A stretch of 64,000 nucleotides of DNA, from the NCBI GenBank assembly GCA_944474755.1, contig OX104114.1, positions 77,486,623 through 77,550,622 on the forward strand, in the 5' to 3' direction. Position 1 is the stretch's first letter. Every line of letters begins with the position of its first letter. The notes under the pieces are model-generated. The model had not been told where the DNA came from and ran no database searches. It was given only the letters and a program-made list of their open reading frames with translations. Positions 11,427 to 23,393 of this stretch are shown here, one piece after another. A program made the translations under genes and the position numbers. This DNA is from Limnoperna fortunei. Taxonomy: Eukaryota > Mollusca > Bivalvia > Mytilida > Modiolidae.

Positions 11427-13463
11427 CTCAATTTCATGGTGCCGGTTTTCATTCATGTATAAGAGAAACAAAATATCGCATCCAGTCAGGTTGGCATAGA
11501 GTCTATAGACTCTTTTGGCGAATTATAAAGTTAACGGGACAATTACAGTTGCGATGCTTTGTATTTGGACTATTTTTGATGATATGATTCAGTACCTTTT
11601 AAAAACTATTTCTGCAAAAACTGTATCTTAGATTCCGTAAATATCTTTAATATAATATAACACGAGAGCTTTCCACTCAGACACTAATGTATGAATGTTT
11701 ATTTATTAGATTTGTTTAGTTCTGTGTCGTGCAAAACACAATTTTAAAGATTAACACATCTGGGCGTGCTAAAATACATAGCTGCATAATATACAGATAT
11801 ATATAAGACACATGAGATAGATTGGAAAAATTGATGTCCAGGAATAGTCACTCACAAATCTAAGAGGATATTTGAAAAATTGAACATTATGGGAACAGCT
11901 TGAAACAACGAATTCCGTAAGTAAAACATCTGGTATGTCACGTGACACTGTCGGGAACGCTTTTTTACTCCATAAATCAACACACATTAAGATACTTTTT
12001 TGCGATAAATATATAATATTTTAAATGAAAACGTCGTTAAGGAAATGTGTACATTTTTATGTGTACATTGACCGGTAAATGTAAAATAAGAAATGAAATT
12101 TCATGTTTTGAAATTTAATAATGGTATAAATTCAACCGTTCTATTCACGTGACAAGGATAATTGTCGCCACTGTTTATTGAAATAAAAATAAAACCTTAA
12201 AAAGGTGTAAATTTCTTTTTTACTCATTCACAAATATTTAACACTTTTTAGACAGCTATGACAAAAGCTTACAGTGGAAAATTCGCATCTGTCATATGTT
12301 CGCGACAATTATAAGAGATGTTAGTTTCATATCAAATTTCTGTGATCGTTTTCGCCACGTAAAAAGGCTTGTGGTTTAAAAGCTCATGAAGACGAAAATA
12401 GATTATTTATGTCAAAAAGTCAAGAATAATTTACACTATTAAAGTAACGATATCCATCAAGAATAGTGAAAACTATGAACAATCACGAGACAAAACGATA
12501 TCTCGTGAGACTTGGTAACAAACACGAATCCGGATCATTAATGACGAAACATTTCTCAAAACTTTGAATGTGTCAGATTTGAAACCTAATTTAACACCAT
12601 AAGACAACGAATATATCGTGTTGGTACTTTGAACAGGAAACTATCAATCTTCAGATCTCCAGGTATAACTTACATTCAATAATATAAAGTTACTTGTCCT
12701 AGGATGTTTATAGTAAATATTTTGGAATTTTATTTTCGTTAAAAAACCATTCTTTAATAGGATTCTGGGTACCATGATTCTGGGTACCATAGTTCCCAGT
12801 ACTAGACCCATAGAGCTGATAATTTCGTTTCCCTGTTACAGATAAAGGATGTCTTCATGAAATCCATGTTTGATTTTTAGTTTTTGAAAGGAAATAAAGG
12901 CCACGTTCAGCAATTTTTCCAGCTATATGTGGTGTCCTGCAAATCGGCTTATTTGTTCACGTGTTTTATACAATTTTAACGTATTTAATACCGATAGTGC
13001 GTGTTTAGTTAGGCTGAGAAGTTTGTTTTTTACAATGTGTTTGCTATTTCACGGCCCTGGTATCTGTGGTATTTGCTAGCCTGTTTTTTATGTATCTAAA
13101 GTGTTCTGGTTATCCCGCGGAATTGGTATATCTTGTGTTTCAGTTGTAAAATAGAATACCACAGCTCTTATTAACCATAGATATGTGCGGATGTTGAAAC
13201 AATGGTATTAAAGAATAAAGACATTGGCAGATTTCTCAACTGCCAGATCCGTTAAACATTCTATGTTTCTTAATTTTAGCTGACTGTGTACTGGTTCTTA
13301 ATAAAACCTTTAACTATCTTCAACCAATCGACGGCGTTATAATACATACATAATCAAATTATTACCATGAAGCACCCTTTGCGAACCAACGTATTGTGAA
13401 ACGGTTATCTAAACTGTCGATAATTAACACTACTATCAAACTATTTATAGTTTAAAATGCTTT
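10541..13463. other. AT-rich interval with (CT)n run
   Basis: A (CT)n tract at 11356-11429 produces a spurious Arg-Glu repeat frame on the minus strand and a Ser-Leu one on the plus strand. A short (ATT)n run precedes it near 11310-11330. The doublet gattctgggtaccat is repeated near 12760-12790. The 111-codon minus frame at 10912-11247 and the 72-codon frame at 11769-11987 show no known domain. Confidence 0.55.
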
Positions 13464-13555
13464 GATTTTGGAGTCATAACGTCATATTATAACATATAAT
13501 TAAACATATGATTTTAGAGGCATAACGTCATATTATAACATATAATTAAACATAC
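13464..13555 (+). repeat. 46-bp direct duplication
   Basis: Two adjacent 46-bp copies start at 13464 and 13510. Each has gatttt, then cataacgtcatattataaca and tataattaaacata. They differ at three or four positions near the start. This is a simple tandem duplication. Confidence 0.9.
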
Positions 13556-13686
13556 GAAGGTACTCGGATGAGGGTTGGATCTGCGTAGCGCGTATGAGAT
13601 AAACGGTCAATTAGGGGATTGGGCTAGTCAGGTAAGAACACGAACATCCTGTCGCGGACTTTAGAAGTCCAAAGACTTGTCTTTTC

Positions 13687-14131
13687 TACGGAAGCCCATT
13701 AGTGCCAGGGTGATGGGTTTTTTTCTTAGCTAACGCGTTATAACGACTTAACAAACTCGTTATACCAACTTAGTAACTCGTTATTACAACATAGCTAACT
13801 TGTTATTACGACTAGCTCACTCGTTATCACAACATAGCTAACTCGTTATCACGACTTTGTTACTCGTTATCATGCATTAGCTAACTCGTTATCACGACTT
13901 AACTAACTTGTTATAACAAATTACTAGCTGTAACTCGTTATAATGAGTAAGCTATGTCGTTATAACGATTTACATATGTCGTGATAACTAATTAGCTGTG
14001 TCGGAATAACGAGTTAGCTAAGTCCTATTACAAGTTACAGCTAGTAAGTTGTTATAACGAGTTAGCTAAGTCGTAACAACGAGTTAGAAAAAATATAAAA
14101 ACACCGCCCTGGCACTAATGGGCTACCGTAC
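13687..14131. mobile_element. Terminal-inverted-repeat element with an internal head-to-head array
   Basis: The ends are inverted copies of about 30 bp: tacggaagcccattagtgcc then agggtgatggg on the left, and ccgccctggcactaatgggc then taccgta on the right. Between them lies an array of roughly 22-bp units. In the left half the units read gctaactcgttat..cgacttag. In the right half they appear in reverse complement (taacgagttagctaagtcg). The switch point is near 13915-13930, so the whole element can fold on itself. It has no coding capacity. It is a non-autonomous DNA-transposon-like element or foldback element; the superfamily is not assigned and no target duplication was defined. Confidence 0.8.
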
Positions 14132-14895
14132 TTTTCCGACCAAACCATGCATAATTTTCTACAGCGACAGTCACACATTCCTTTCCATTAATCAATCTCG
14201 TATTCTATAATACATGTTTATTATTTTTAACCTGCTCTCGCGTGACATATGCATTTCGTACAGTCCATATAAAATATTGATAACATGTTGAGATCACCGA
14301 TTAATTGTTCATATTCAAATGATCTGAAATTCAGAATATATAGAATTAATATACATAGAATTAAAAAAAATATATAATCCAAAAGTGTGTGTAGGGCAAA
14401 GGACAACAGAGCTATAGATTCAAACAGACAGCAAAATACCTACGATGTTTAACAATGTGACGAGGGCCATTATGTTGAGTGTAACCAAAAGTAAACCAGA
14501 CGGTACCTAGATGTAATGAAATGTACAAATACCAAAGACGAAATAAGAAGCCAACGGCTAACAGAACTATAAAAAACAGAAACCTTTACAAGCTACATCA
14601 TTTAAAACATGCAACAGCTTATATATATCTTCAAACTCAAAGTGAGAAAAATATCCAATACTGATTGGTTGAAAAAACTCTGACATCCTCAGTAACCCGC
14701 TCTCCCTTTTGGAGCCGGTTTATTTTATACGGTATGTTCCGGTTAATCGGTCGCATGGTTTCTTGTGATAATTAATGTTCTGATGCTTCAATAATACAAG
14801 TTAAAAAATAAAACAGATTTGACCGGAACCGAAATTTTTTTAAAGTCTCATCTCTTGAACCGTCTTCATTTTCAATGTATCCATAATCTTGCGTT
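14132..14895. other. No recognisable gene
   Basis: Short AT-rich interval. A frame starting at 14819 runs into the SINE and is not a gene. Confidence 0.5.
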
Positions 14896-15090
14896 GGGCA
14901 TCGGTGGCAGAGTGGTTAAGATAGTTAGTCGAATGAAAAGCAACTTGTCAACATTGCTAAGGTTGCGGGTTGGAATCTGCGGACTGGGTATGCTGGCCTT
15001 TAACCTTAACAGATAAGGATTGCCAGGTGTCCTGGACCTGACAATCAGTAAATGGACAAAAAATGAATAACAAGGAACTTAACGACATCG
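14896..15090 (+). mobile_element. tRNA-derived SINE, diverged copy with tRNA-like head
   Basis: The head keeps a recognisable pol III A-box region (ggtggcagagtggttaag, 14903-14920) and a B-box (ggttgcgggttggaatc, 14961-14977; one or two changes from GGTTCRANNCC-type sequence). The body continues with aaggattgccaggtgtcctg and ends near ggaacttaacgacatcgc. It diverges strongly from the 56.3-kb copy after the head, so it may be an older subfamily. The 65-codon frame across it is spurious. Confidence 0.75.
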
Positions 15091-15299
15091 CTTTTACTAT
15101 AGATTTTTGCTGACATTATTATCAATATAGCGCAACTTGATAAGAATAGCACATATACATTCTGCCCCAAAAGACGTTACTAATGACCAAACCTGCCGCC
15201 CCATCTTTTGCATAATATCGGTATCTTAAAGTTAAAAAAGCTTCATATACACTTTAAAGAATAGATTGCTTTGTTTTTGTTTTTGTTAGTTAGATGTTT

Positions 15300-15465
15300 T
15301 ATTTATTTAAGGAATACTTCAAATTTCTGAACAAGTTATACAATATAATATGCTTTGGGTCTGTTTACGCCTAATACCGCGCGTTTATGCATGGAGTAAA
15401 CAGACGCAAACCATATTATATCGTATAATCTGTTCAGAAATTTGAAATATTCCTTATAATATTTA
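15300..15465. mobile_element. Palindromic element F1, copy 1
   Basis: The left arm ggaatacttcaaatttctga, acaagttatacaatataata, ctttgggtctgtttacgcct (from 15311) is mirrored by agtaaacagacgcaaaccat, attatatcgtataatctgtt, cagaaatttgaaatattcc (to 15453). The arms are about 65-70 bp and nearly perfect, meeting at ataccgcgcgtttat. A second copy with the same arm sequence lies at 34532-34790. The element is non-coding and behaves as a dispersed foldback. Confidence 0.9.
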
Positions 15466-15817
15466 ATTTTAACTATAAATCTTTACAATTTTTAAGGTAA
15501 AAACGTCGATTATGATATGGAACTTTTTGAATTTTAACGGCATGACAATGGGTCATAGGTCTTATAATATGGGTTGCTCGATATGAATTGACCAATCAGA
15601 TTTCAGCTTACAAATCAAATTAAATTAAAAAAAATTCAAAAGAAAATATCCTTGCATGATTCATTGATTGATTGATTGATTGATTGCTAAATATCCAACG
15701 AGAGAATATAAGCTATAATAATCCGAACGAGAACAATATATCAACCAACAAATCAATTCAAGAAAAAGCATTGTCCAATGGGTAGACATTTTGACGGAAA
15801 CTGGAAAATATTGGGTG

Positions 15818-16060
15818 GGGCTACAATGAGCCTACTTTAAAACGACATCTTCAAAATGAGTCTTTAGCGTGGGAGGAGCGTGGTATTTTCCAACCAGGTC
15901 ACTAACTTTATCTCATGTTCACAATTTCAGTTTTGTGACCCCGAATACCCGAACGAGAGGGCCTTCCCAATCCACCAACAAGGAACGTTCTGGGCACCTC
16001 TGTGGGTCTATCGCTATGAAATCTCTCAGTATAATCCTTGTCCTTCCAAAACGTTGTATA
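15818..16060 (+). repeat. Dispersed repeat family X, copy 2
   Basis: Blocks in order: ggctacaatgagcctacttt, gagtctttagcgtgggagga, cgtggtattttccaac, gaacgagagggccttcccaa and ggcacctctgtgggtc, then a cagtataatccttg end. The same order appears at 58.0 kb and, inverted, at 40.6 kb. Open frames on both strands here (61-66 codons) are repeat-derived. The copy ends about 90 bp before the 55-bp minisatellite. Confidence 0.75.
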
Positions 16061-16149
16061 TATTGACAATAATAATTTGACGACTATGTTCAAAGACAGA
16101 TATTGTTAATACTGATCTAAACACAAAATTGTGTACTATACAGGTGTCA

Positions 16150-19100
16150 CAATTACACCTCTATTACTGCGTCTGTCCTCCAGAATGCGATGTCATCACT
16201 ATACCTCTATAAATAGTTACCATACGTCTGTCCCCCAGAATGCGATGTCACCACTATACCTCTATAAATAGTTACCATACGTCTGTCCTCCAGAATGCGA
16301 TGTCACCACTACACATCGATAAATAGTTACCATACGTCTTTCCTCCAGAATGCGATGTCACCACTATACCTCTATAAATAGTTACCATACGTCTGTCCTC
16401 CAGAATGCGATGTCATCACTATACCTCTATAAATAGTTACCATACGTCTTTCCTTCAGAATGTGATGCCATCACTATACCTCTATAAATAGTTACCATAC
16501 GTCTGTCCTCCAGAATGCGATGTCATCACTATACCTCTATAAATAGTTACCATACGTCTGTCCCCCAGAATGCGTTGTCAACACTACACCTCTATAAATG
16601 GTTACCATACGTCTGTTCTCCAGAATGTGATGTCACCACTATACCTCTATAAATAGTTACCATACGTCTGTCCTCCAGAATGCGATGTCACCATTACACC
16701 TCTATAAATAGTTACCATACGTCTGTCCTCCAGAATGCGATGTCACCATTACACCTCTATAAATAGTTATCATACGTTTGTCCCCCAGAATGCGATGTCA
16801 TCACTATACCATAAAAATAGTTACCATACGTCTGTCTCCCAGAATGCGATGTCACCACTACACCTCTGTAAATAGTTACCGTACGTCTGTCCTCCAGAAT
16901 GCGATGTTACCATTATACATCTATAAATAGTTACCATACGTCTGTTCTCCAGAATGTGATGTCACCACTATACCTCTATAAATAGTTACCTTACGTCTGT
17001 CCCCAAGAATGCGATGTCACCACTATACCTCTATAAATAGTAACCATACGTCTGTCCTCCAGAATGGGTTGTCACCACTACACCTCTATAAATAGTTACC
17101 ATACGTCTGTTCTCCAGAATGCGATGTCACCACTATACCTCTGTAAATAGTTACCGTACGTCTGTCCCCCAGAATGCGATGTCATCCCTATACCTCTATA
17201 AATAGTTACCATACGTCTGTCCCCCAGAATGTGATGTCACCACTATACCTCTATAAATAGTTACCATACGTCTGTCATCCAGAATGCGATGTCACCATTA
17301 CACCTCTATAAATAGTTACCATACGTTTGTCCCCCAGAATGCGATGTCATCACTATACCATAAAAATAGTTACCATACGTCTGTCTCCCAGAATGCGATG
17401 TCACCACTACACCTCTGTAAATAGTTACCGTACGTCTGTCCTCCAGAATGCGATGTAACCATTATACATCTATAAATAGTTACCATACGTCTGTTCTCCA
17501 GAATGTGATGTCACCACTATACCTCTATAAATAGTTACCTTACGTCTGTCCCCAAGAATGCGATGTCACCACTATACCTCTATAAATAGTTACCGTACGT
17601 CTGTTCTCCAGAATGTGATGTCACCACTATACCTCTATAAATAGTTACCTTACGTCTGTCCCCAAGAATGCGATGTCACCACTATACCTCTATAAATAGT
17701 AACCATACGTCTGTCCTCCAGAATGCGTTGTCACCACTACACCTCTATAAATAGTTACCATACGTCTGTTCTCCAGAATGCGATGTCACCACTATACCTC
17801 TATAAATAGTTACCGTACGTCTGTCCTCCAGAATGCGATGTCATCACTATACCTCTACAAATAGTTGCCATACGTCTGTCCCCCAGAATGTGATGTCACC
17901 ACTATACCTCTATAAATAGTTACCATACGTCTGTCGTCCAGAATGCGATGTCACCATTACACCTCTATAAATAGTAACCATACGTCTGTCACCCAGAATG
18001 CGATGTCATCACTATACCATAAAAATAGTTACCATACGTCTGTCCCCCAGAATGCGATGTCACCACTACACCTCTATAAATAGTTACCGTACGTCTGCCC
18101 TCCAGAATGCGATGTAACCATTATACATCTATAAATAGTTACCATACGTCTGTTCTCCAGAATGTGATGTCACCACTATACATCTATAAATAGTTACCTT
18201 ACGTCTGTCCCCAAGAATGCGATGTCACCACTATACCTCTATAAATAGTTACCGTACGTCTGTCCTCCAGAATGCGATGTCACCACTATACCTATAAATA
18301 GTTACCATACGTCTGTCCTCCAGAATGCGATGTCACCACTACAACCTCTATAAATTGTTACCATAGGACTGTCGTCCAGAATGCGATGTCACCACTATAC
18401 CTCTATAAATAGTTACCAGACGTCTGTCCTCCAGAATGCGATGTCACCACTAGAAACCTATAAATAAACCTCCAGAGTGTGACGTCACCACTATACCTCT
18501 ATAAATAGTTACCATGCCTCTGTCATCAAAATGCAAATGTCAGTCCTCCAAAATGTGATGTCATCCCTATACCTCTATAAATATAGTTAGTTATCATACG
18601 TCTGTCCTCCAGAATGAGATGACACCACTATATACCTCTATAAATAGTTACCATACGTCTGTTCTCCAGAATGCGATGTCACCACTATACCTCTATATAT
18701 AGTTACCATAATGGGATGTCATCACAATAACTCTATAAATATATGTTACCATACGTCTGTCCTCCAGAATGTGATGTCACCATTATACCTCTATATATAG
18801 TTACCATACGTCTGTTCTCCAGAATGCGATGTTACCACTACACCTCTATAAATAGTTACCATACGACTGTCGTCCTGAATGTGATGTCACCATTATACCT
18901 CTATAAATAGTTACCATACGTCTGTTCTCCAGAATGCGATGTCACCACTACACTTCGATAAATAGTTACCATACGACTGTCGTCCAGAATGCGATGTCAC
19001 CATTATACATCTATAAATATTTACATTACGTCTGTCCTCCACAATGCGATGTCATCACTATACCTCTATAAATAGTTACCATACGTCTGTTCTCCTGAAT

Positions 19101-21912
19101 GCGATGTCACCACTATACTCTATAAATAGTTACCATACGGCTGTCCTCCAAAATGTGATGTCATCACTATACCTCTATAAATATAACCGTACGTCTGTCC
19201 TCCAGAATGCGATGTCACCACTATACCTATATATAAATAGTTACCATACGTTTGTCCTCCAGAATGCGATGTCACCACTACTACCTCTATAAATAGTTAC
19301 CATAGGACTGTCGTCCAAAATGCGACGTCACCACTATACCTCTATAAATACTAGTAGTTACCATACGTCTGTCCTCCAGAATGCGATGTCACCACTAGAA
19401 ACCTATAAATAAACATCCAGAGTGTGATGTCACCACTATACCTCTATAAATAGTTACCATGCCTCTGTCATCAAAATGCAAATGTCAGTCCTCCAAAATG
19501 TGATGTCATCCCTATACCTCTATAAATATAGTTAGTTACCATACGTCTGTCCTCCAGAATGCGATGTCACCACTATATACCTCTATAAATAGTTACCATA
19601 CGTCTGTCCTCCAGAATGCGATGTCACCACTATACCTCCATAAATAGTTACCATACGTCTGTTCTCCAGAATGCGATGTCACCACTATACCTCTATAAAT
19701 AGTTACCATACGTCTGTCCTCTAAAATGTGATGTCATCACAATACCTCTATAAATATATGTTACCATACATCTGTCCTCCAGAATGTGATGTCACCATTA
19801 TACCTCTATATATAGTTACCATACGTCTGTTCTCCAGAATGCGATGTCACCACTACACCTCTATAAATAGTTACCATACGACTGTCGTCCTGAATGCGAT
19901 GTCGCCATTATACCTCTATAAATAGTTACCATACGTCTGTTCTCCAGAATGCGATGTCACCACTACACCTCGATAAATAGTTACCATACGACTGTCGACC
20001 AGAATGCGATGTTACCATTATACATCTATAAATATTTACCATACGTCTGTCCTCCAGAATGCGATATCATCACTATACCTCAATAAATAGTTACCATACG
20101 TCTGTTCTCCTGAATGCGATGTCACCACTATACCTCTATAAATAGTTACCATACGGCTGTCCTCTAAAATGTGATGTCATCACTATACCTCTATAAATAT
20201 AGTTGCCAAACGTCTGTCCTCCAGAAAACATATGTCTGTCCTCCAAAATGTGATGTCATCACTATACCTCTATAATTATAGTTACCATACGTCTGTCCTC
20301 CAGAATGTGATGTCACCACTATACCTCTATAAATAGTTACCATACGTCTGTCCTCCAAAATGTGATATTATCACTATATCTCTATAAATAGTTAACGATT
20401 GATTGATTGATTAATGGTGTTTAACGCCCGAGCAGCAATATTTCAGCTATATTCAGGCGATGAACATGAAATGGATGATAAAATGAACATGAAATGATGA
20501 TGAATGAAAATGGGATGGGACACAAGGAAAATTAGGGGTAACGGATTTTAGATTGCCACTGGCAAAAGGGAGGATGGATAGGGTCGGGCAATTTAGCCTC
20601 CTGTAGCGGGATCGAAATCCCTACTCATAGCGAATACTACAGCAGCGTTCTTTAACTTGAGAGGAACATGGCATTTTTCCCAACACGGTGCACTAATATG
20701 GTTTGCGGTCAGGTTTTCCGTATTATGGCCTGACAACCCCAGCTTGCCAGGGGTACCCCATTCAACCACCTGGGGCACACATCCCAGTCGGTCTTTAGGC
20801 AAACCGACCTGACACGCCGGTCAGAGTACTGGGCGCTATTTAGTCGCCTTTTACAACAAGCTAGCGCGACTGCGGTCTATTCTTTTAGCCACCCGGATCC
20901 CGCACGGTGCTAAATAGTAATCAAACGTCTGTCCTCCAGAATGTGATGTCATCACTATACCTCTATAAATATAGTTACCATACGTCTGTCCTCCAGAATG
21001 TGATGTTATCACTATACCTCTATAAATAGTTACCATACGTCTGTCCTCCAAAATGTGATGTTATCACTATATCTCTATAAATAGTTATCAAACGTCTGTC
21101 CTCCAGAATGTGATGTCACCACCATACCTCTATAAATATAGTTACCATACGTATGTCCTCCAGAATATGATGTCACAACTATACGTCTATAAATAGTTAC
21201 CATGCGTCTGTCCTCCAAAATGTGATGTTATCACTATATCTCTAAAAATAGTTATCAAACGTCTGTCCTCCAAAATGTGATGTCATCACTATACCTCTAT
21301 AAATATAGTTACCATACGTATGTCCTCCAGAATATGATGTCACAACTATACGTCTATAAATAGTTACCATGCGTCTGTCCTCCAAAATGTGATGTTATCA
21401 CTATATCTCTAAAAATAGTTATCAAACGTCTGTCCTCCAAAATGTGATGTCATCACTATACCTCTATAAATATAGTTACCATACGTATGTCCTCCAGAAT
21501 ATGATGTCACAACTATACGTCTATAAATAGTTACCATACGTCTGTCCTCCAAAATGTGATGTTATCACTATATCTCTATAAATAGTTATCAAACGTCTGT
21601 CCTCCAGAATGTGATGTCACCACCATACCTCTATAAATATAGTTACCATACGTATGTCCTCCAGAATATGATGTCACCACTATACCTCTATAAATATAGT
21701 TACCATACGTCTGTCCTCCAGAATGTGATGTCACCACCATACCTCTATAAATATAGTTACCATACGTATGTCCTCCAGAATATGATGTCACAACTATACG
21801 TCTATAAATAGTTACCATGCGTCTGTCCTCCAGAATGTGATGTTATCACTATATCTCTAAAAATAGTTATCAAACGTCTGTCCTCCAGAATGTGATGTCA
21901 CCACTATACCTC
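16150..21912 (+). repeat. 55-bp minisatellite with higher-order repeats
   Basis: About 95 units of 55 bp (for example, successive gtctg motifs at 16226 and 16281). Each contains tagttaccatacgtctgtcc, tccagaatgcgatgtcacca and ctatacctctataaa. Common variants are tcctcc/tccccc, gcgatg/gtgatg and caccac/catcac. Higher-order structure is visible. A 549-bp block (ten units) recurs, with the marker ttacgtctgtccccaag at 16991, 17540, 17650 and 18199. A block of about 945-1015 bp recurs, with the marker accactagaaacctataaat at 18446 and 19391. A 167-bp three-unit block recurs, with gtatgtcctccag at 21151, 21318, 21485 and 21652. A 516-bp element interrupts it at 20395-20910. Short open frames within it are not genes. 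Confidence 0.97.
20395..20910. mobile_element. 516-bp insertion in the 55-bp array, with target duplication
   Basis: The insertion starts with a (GATT)n-like run, then aatggtgtttaacgcc and gcagcaatatttcagctata. It continues through ggtcaggttttccgtattat (shared with family X) and ends ggtggct-like in reverse: tcttttagccacccggatcc, cgcacggtgc. It is bracketed by taaatagtta (20385-20394) and taaatagtaa (20911-20920), a near-perfect 9-10-bp duplication of minisatellite sequence. No coding capacity; the 69-codon minus frame is spurious. It is a non-autonomous retroposon-like element that arrived after the array existed. Confidence 0.85.
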
Positions 21913-22332
21913 TGTTACACTCGTATTTTCTGTCTAGGGCTATTAATGAATAAAGTCCATTATATCTGACAGATTTTAATATTTCCGTGGATCAGTGTAA
22001 CATTTAACAGAAAACAAAATAAAACATGTGAACGCAACTGCAAATAAGCAAGAACTGAAAAGTGTGGGAAGTCAACATTATTTTCTATCAAGTTACAAAG
22101 AGATAAAATATTTTGGCATTTCTAAGTCTATAAATCTGTTATCTCTTAGGGTCAAACACCACAGGAGATTCTAAAGTAGTAAACTGTCTGATATTGTAAA
22201 ACAATTACAGAGTTCAGCTCAGGTTATAATCACTATACATTATAGTTCCATTCAGGAAAATACACATGTTTATTAATAAAATAAATGGATAAAATGAATA
22301 AAAAAGTAATGTCAAAATTTTACTTCTAACAA
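21913..22332. other. Non-repeat interruption of the 55-bp array
   Basis: About 420 bp of AT-rich sequence with no minisatellite units, no coding frame and no recognised element. It separates the main array from its continuation. It may be an old insertion or a unique segment enclosed by array expansion on both sides. A gttacact/agtgtaac inverted pair (near 21914 and 22003) is the only structure seen. Confidence 0.6.
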
Positions 22333-22632
22333 CCTCTATAAATAGTTACCATACGTCTGTCCTCCAAAATGTGATGTCATCACTATACCTCTATAAATAG
22401 TTACCATACGTCTGTCCTACAGAATGTGATGTCTCCTCTACACCTATAGTTACCATGCGTCTGTCCTCCAGAATGCGATTCCACCACTACACCTCTATAA
22501 ATAGTTACCATGCATCTATTCTCCAGAATGCAATTTCACCACTTCACCTATATAAATAGTTACAATGCGTCTGAACTACAGAATGCGGTGTCACCACTAC
22601 ACCTCTATGCGTATGTCCTCTAGAATGTTAAT
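22333..22632 (+). repeat. 55-bp minisatellite, distal degenerate block
   Basis: Five or so decayed units of the same 55-bp repeat (cctctataaatagttaccat, gtctgtcctccagaatg), with substitutions and deletions rising toward the right edge. The edge unit lacks part of its sequence (ctctatgcgtatgtcctcta). Confidence 0.9.
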
Positions 22633-23345
22633 CCTGTTCATTGTAACCGTATAATGACGAACAAACATCATATATCTGCTATAGAGATGTAATATTGACG
22701 AAGAAATAAATACGTTACTTACATACATCATGTATCATCAATAACACTAAAAGCAACAGCTGCCATTGAGTGTTTCACAATCAGTAGCACTACTTTGGGT
22801 AAGTTTTGAGGCTTTCCGCAACAGTTTCTAGAGATCTTTAATAGTGTCACGTAATTACATACACCTTAGTGAAATGGACGATTTTTATTTTATACACTTT
22901 GAAACAAAACTATTTGTTATTATTTCTAAAAAATTATTATGATTTATATGCTGGTGATTGTTAATGTAGCTATAATTATACTTCTAACAAAACCTATACA
23001 AATGAAGACAACGAATACGAACAAATAACTTGAAGAATATACAGTAAAAAGAAAGACTTTCAGATGCGTTGAAAGCATTCCATAATGTGTAAATGAACTG
23101 CAAAGGTTACCGTACTCGGCGTTTTTGCAATTATTAATAATTGTCACGTGTCCCGTTCTTGCAATTATACTGTTACTAATTGTTCAATACTAATTAATCA
23201 AATGCAAATATTTTCATAATGTTTGTTGAATTAGGAATGATGAATGATGCTTAAGATTTTGAAAATAATGGTGCTTTACACTGCCAGACTACATAGCTGC
23301 CTTTATAAGACGTTAATGTTCTTCTTATATTGATGATGATGATGC

Positions 23346-23393
<48 letters not shown>

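Noticed and set aside
11252..11587. Ser/Leu-repeat and Arg/Glu-repeat frames
   Set aside because: Created by the (CT)n microsatellite at 11356-11429.
14896..14980. tRNA gene
   Set aside because: A- and B-box-like motifs are present, but the sequence does not close into an acceptor stem and it continues into a SINE body. The same applies to 56264-56350.
16150..22632. CRISPR-like array (regular repeat with variable parts)
   Set aside because: The units are contiguous 55-bp tandem copies without unique spacers, and the context is eukaryotic.
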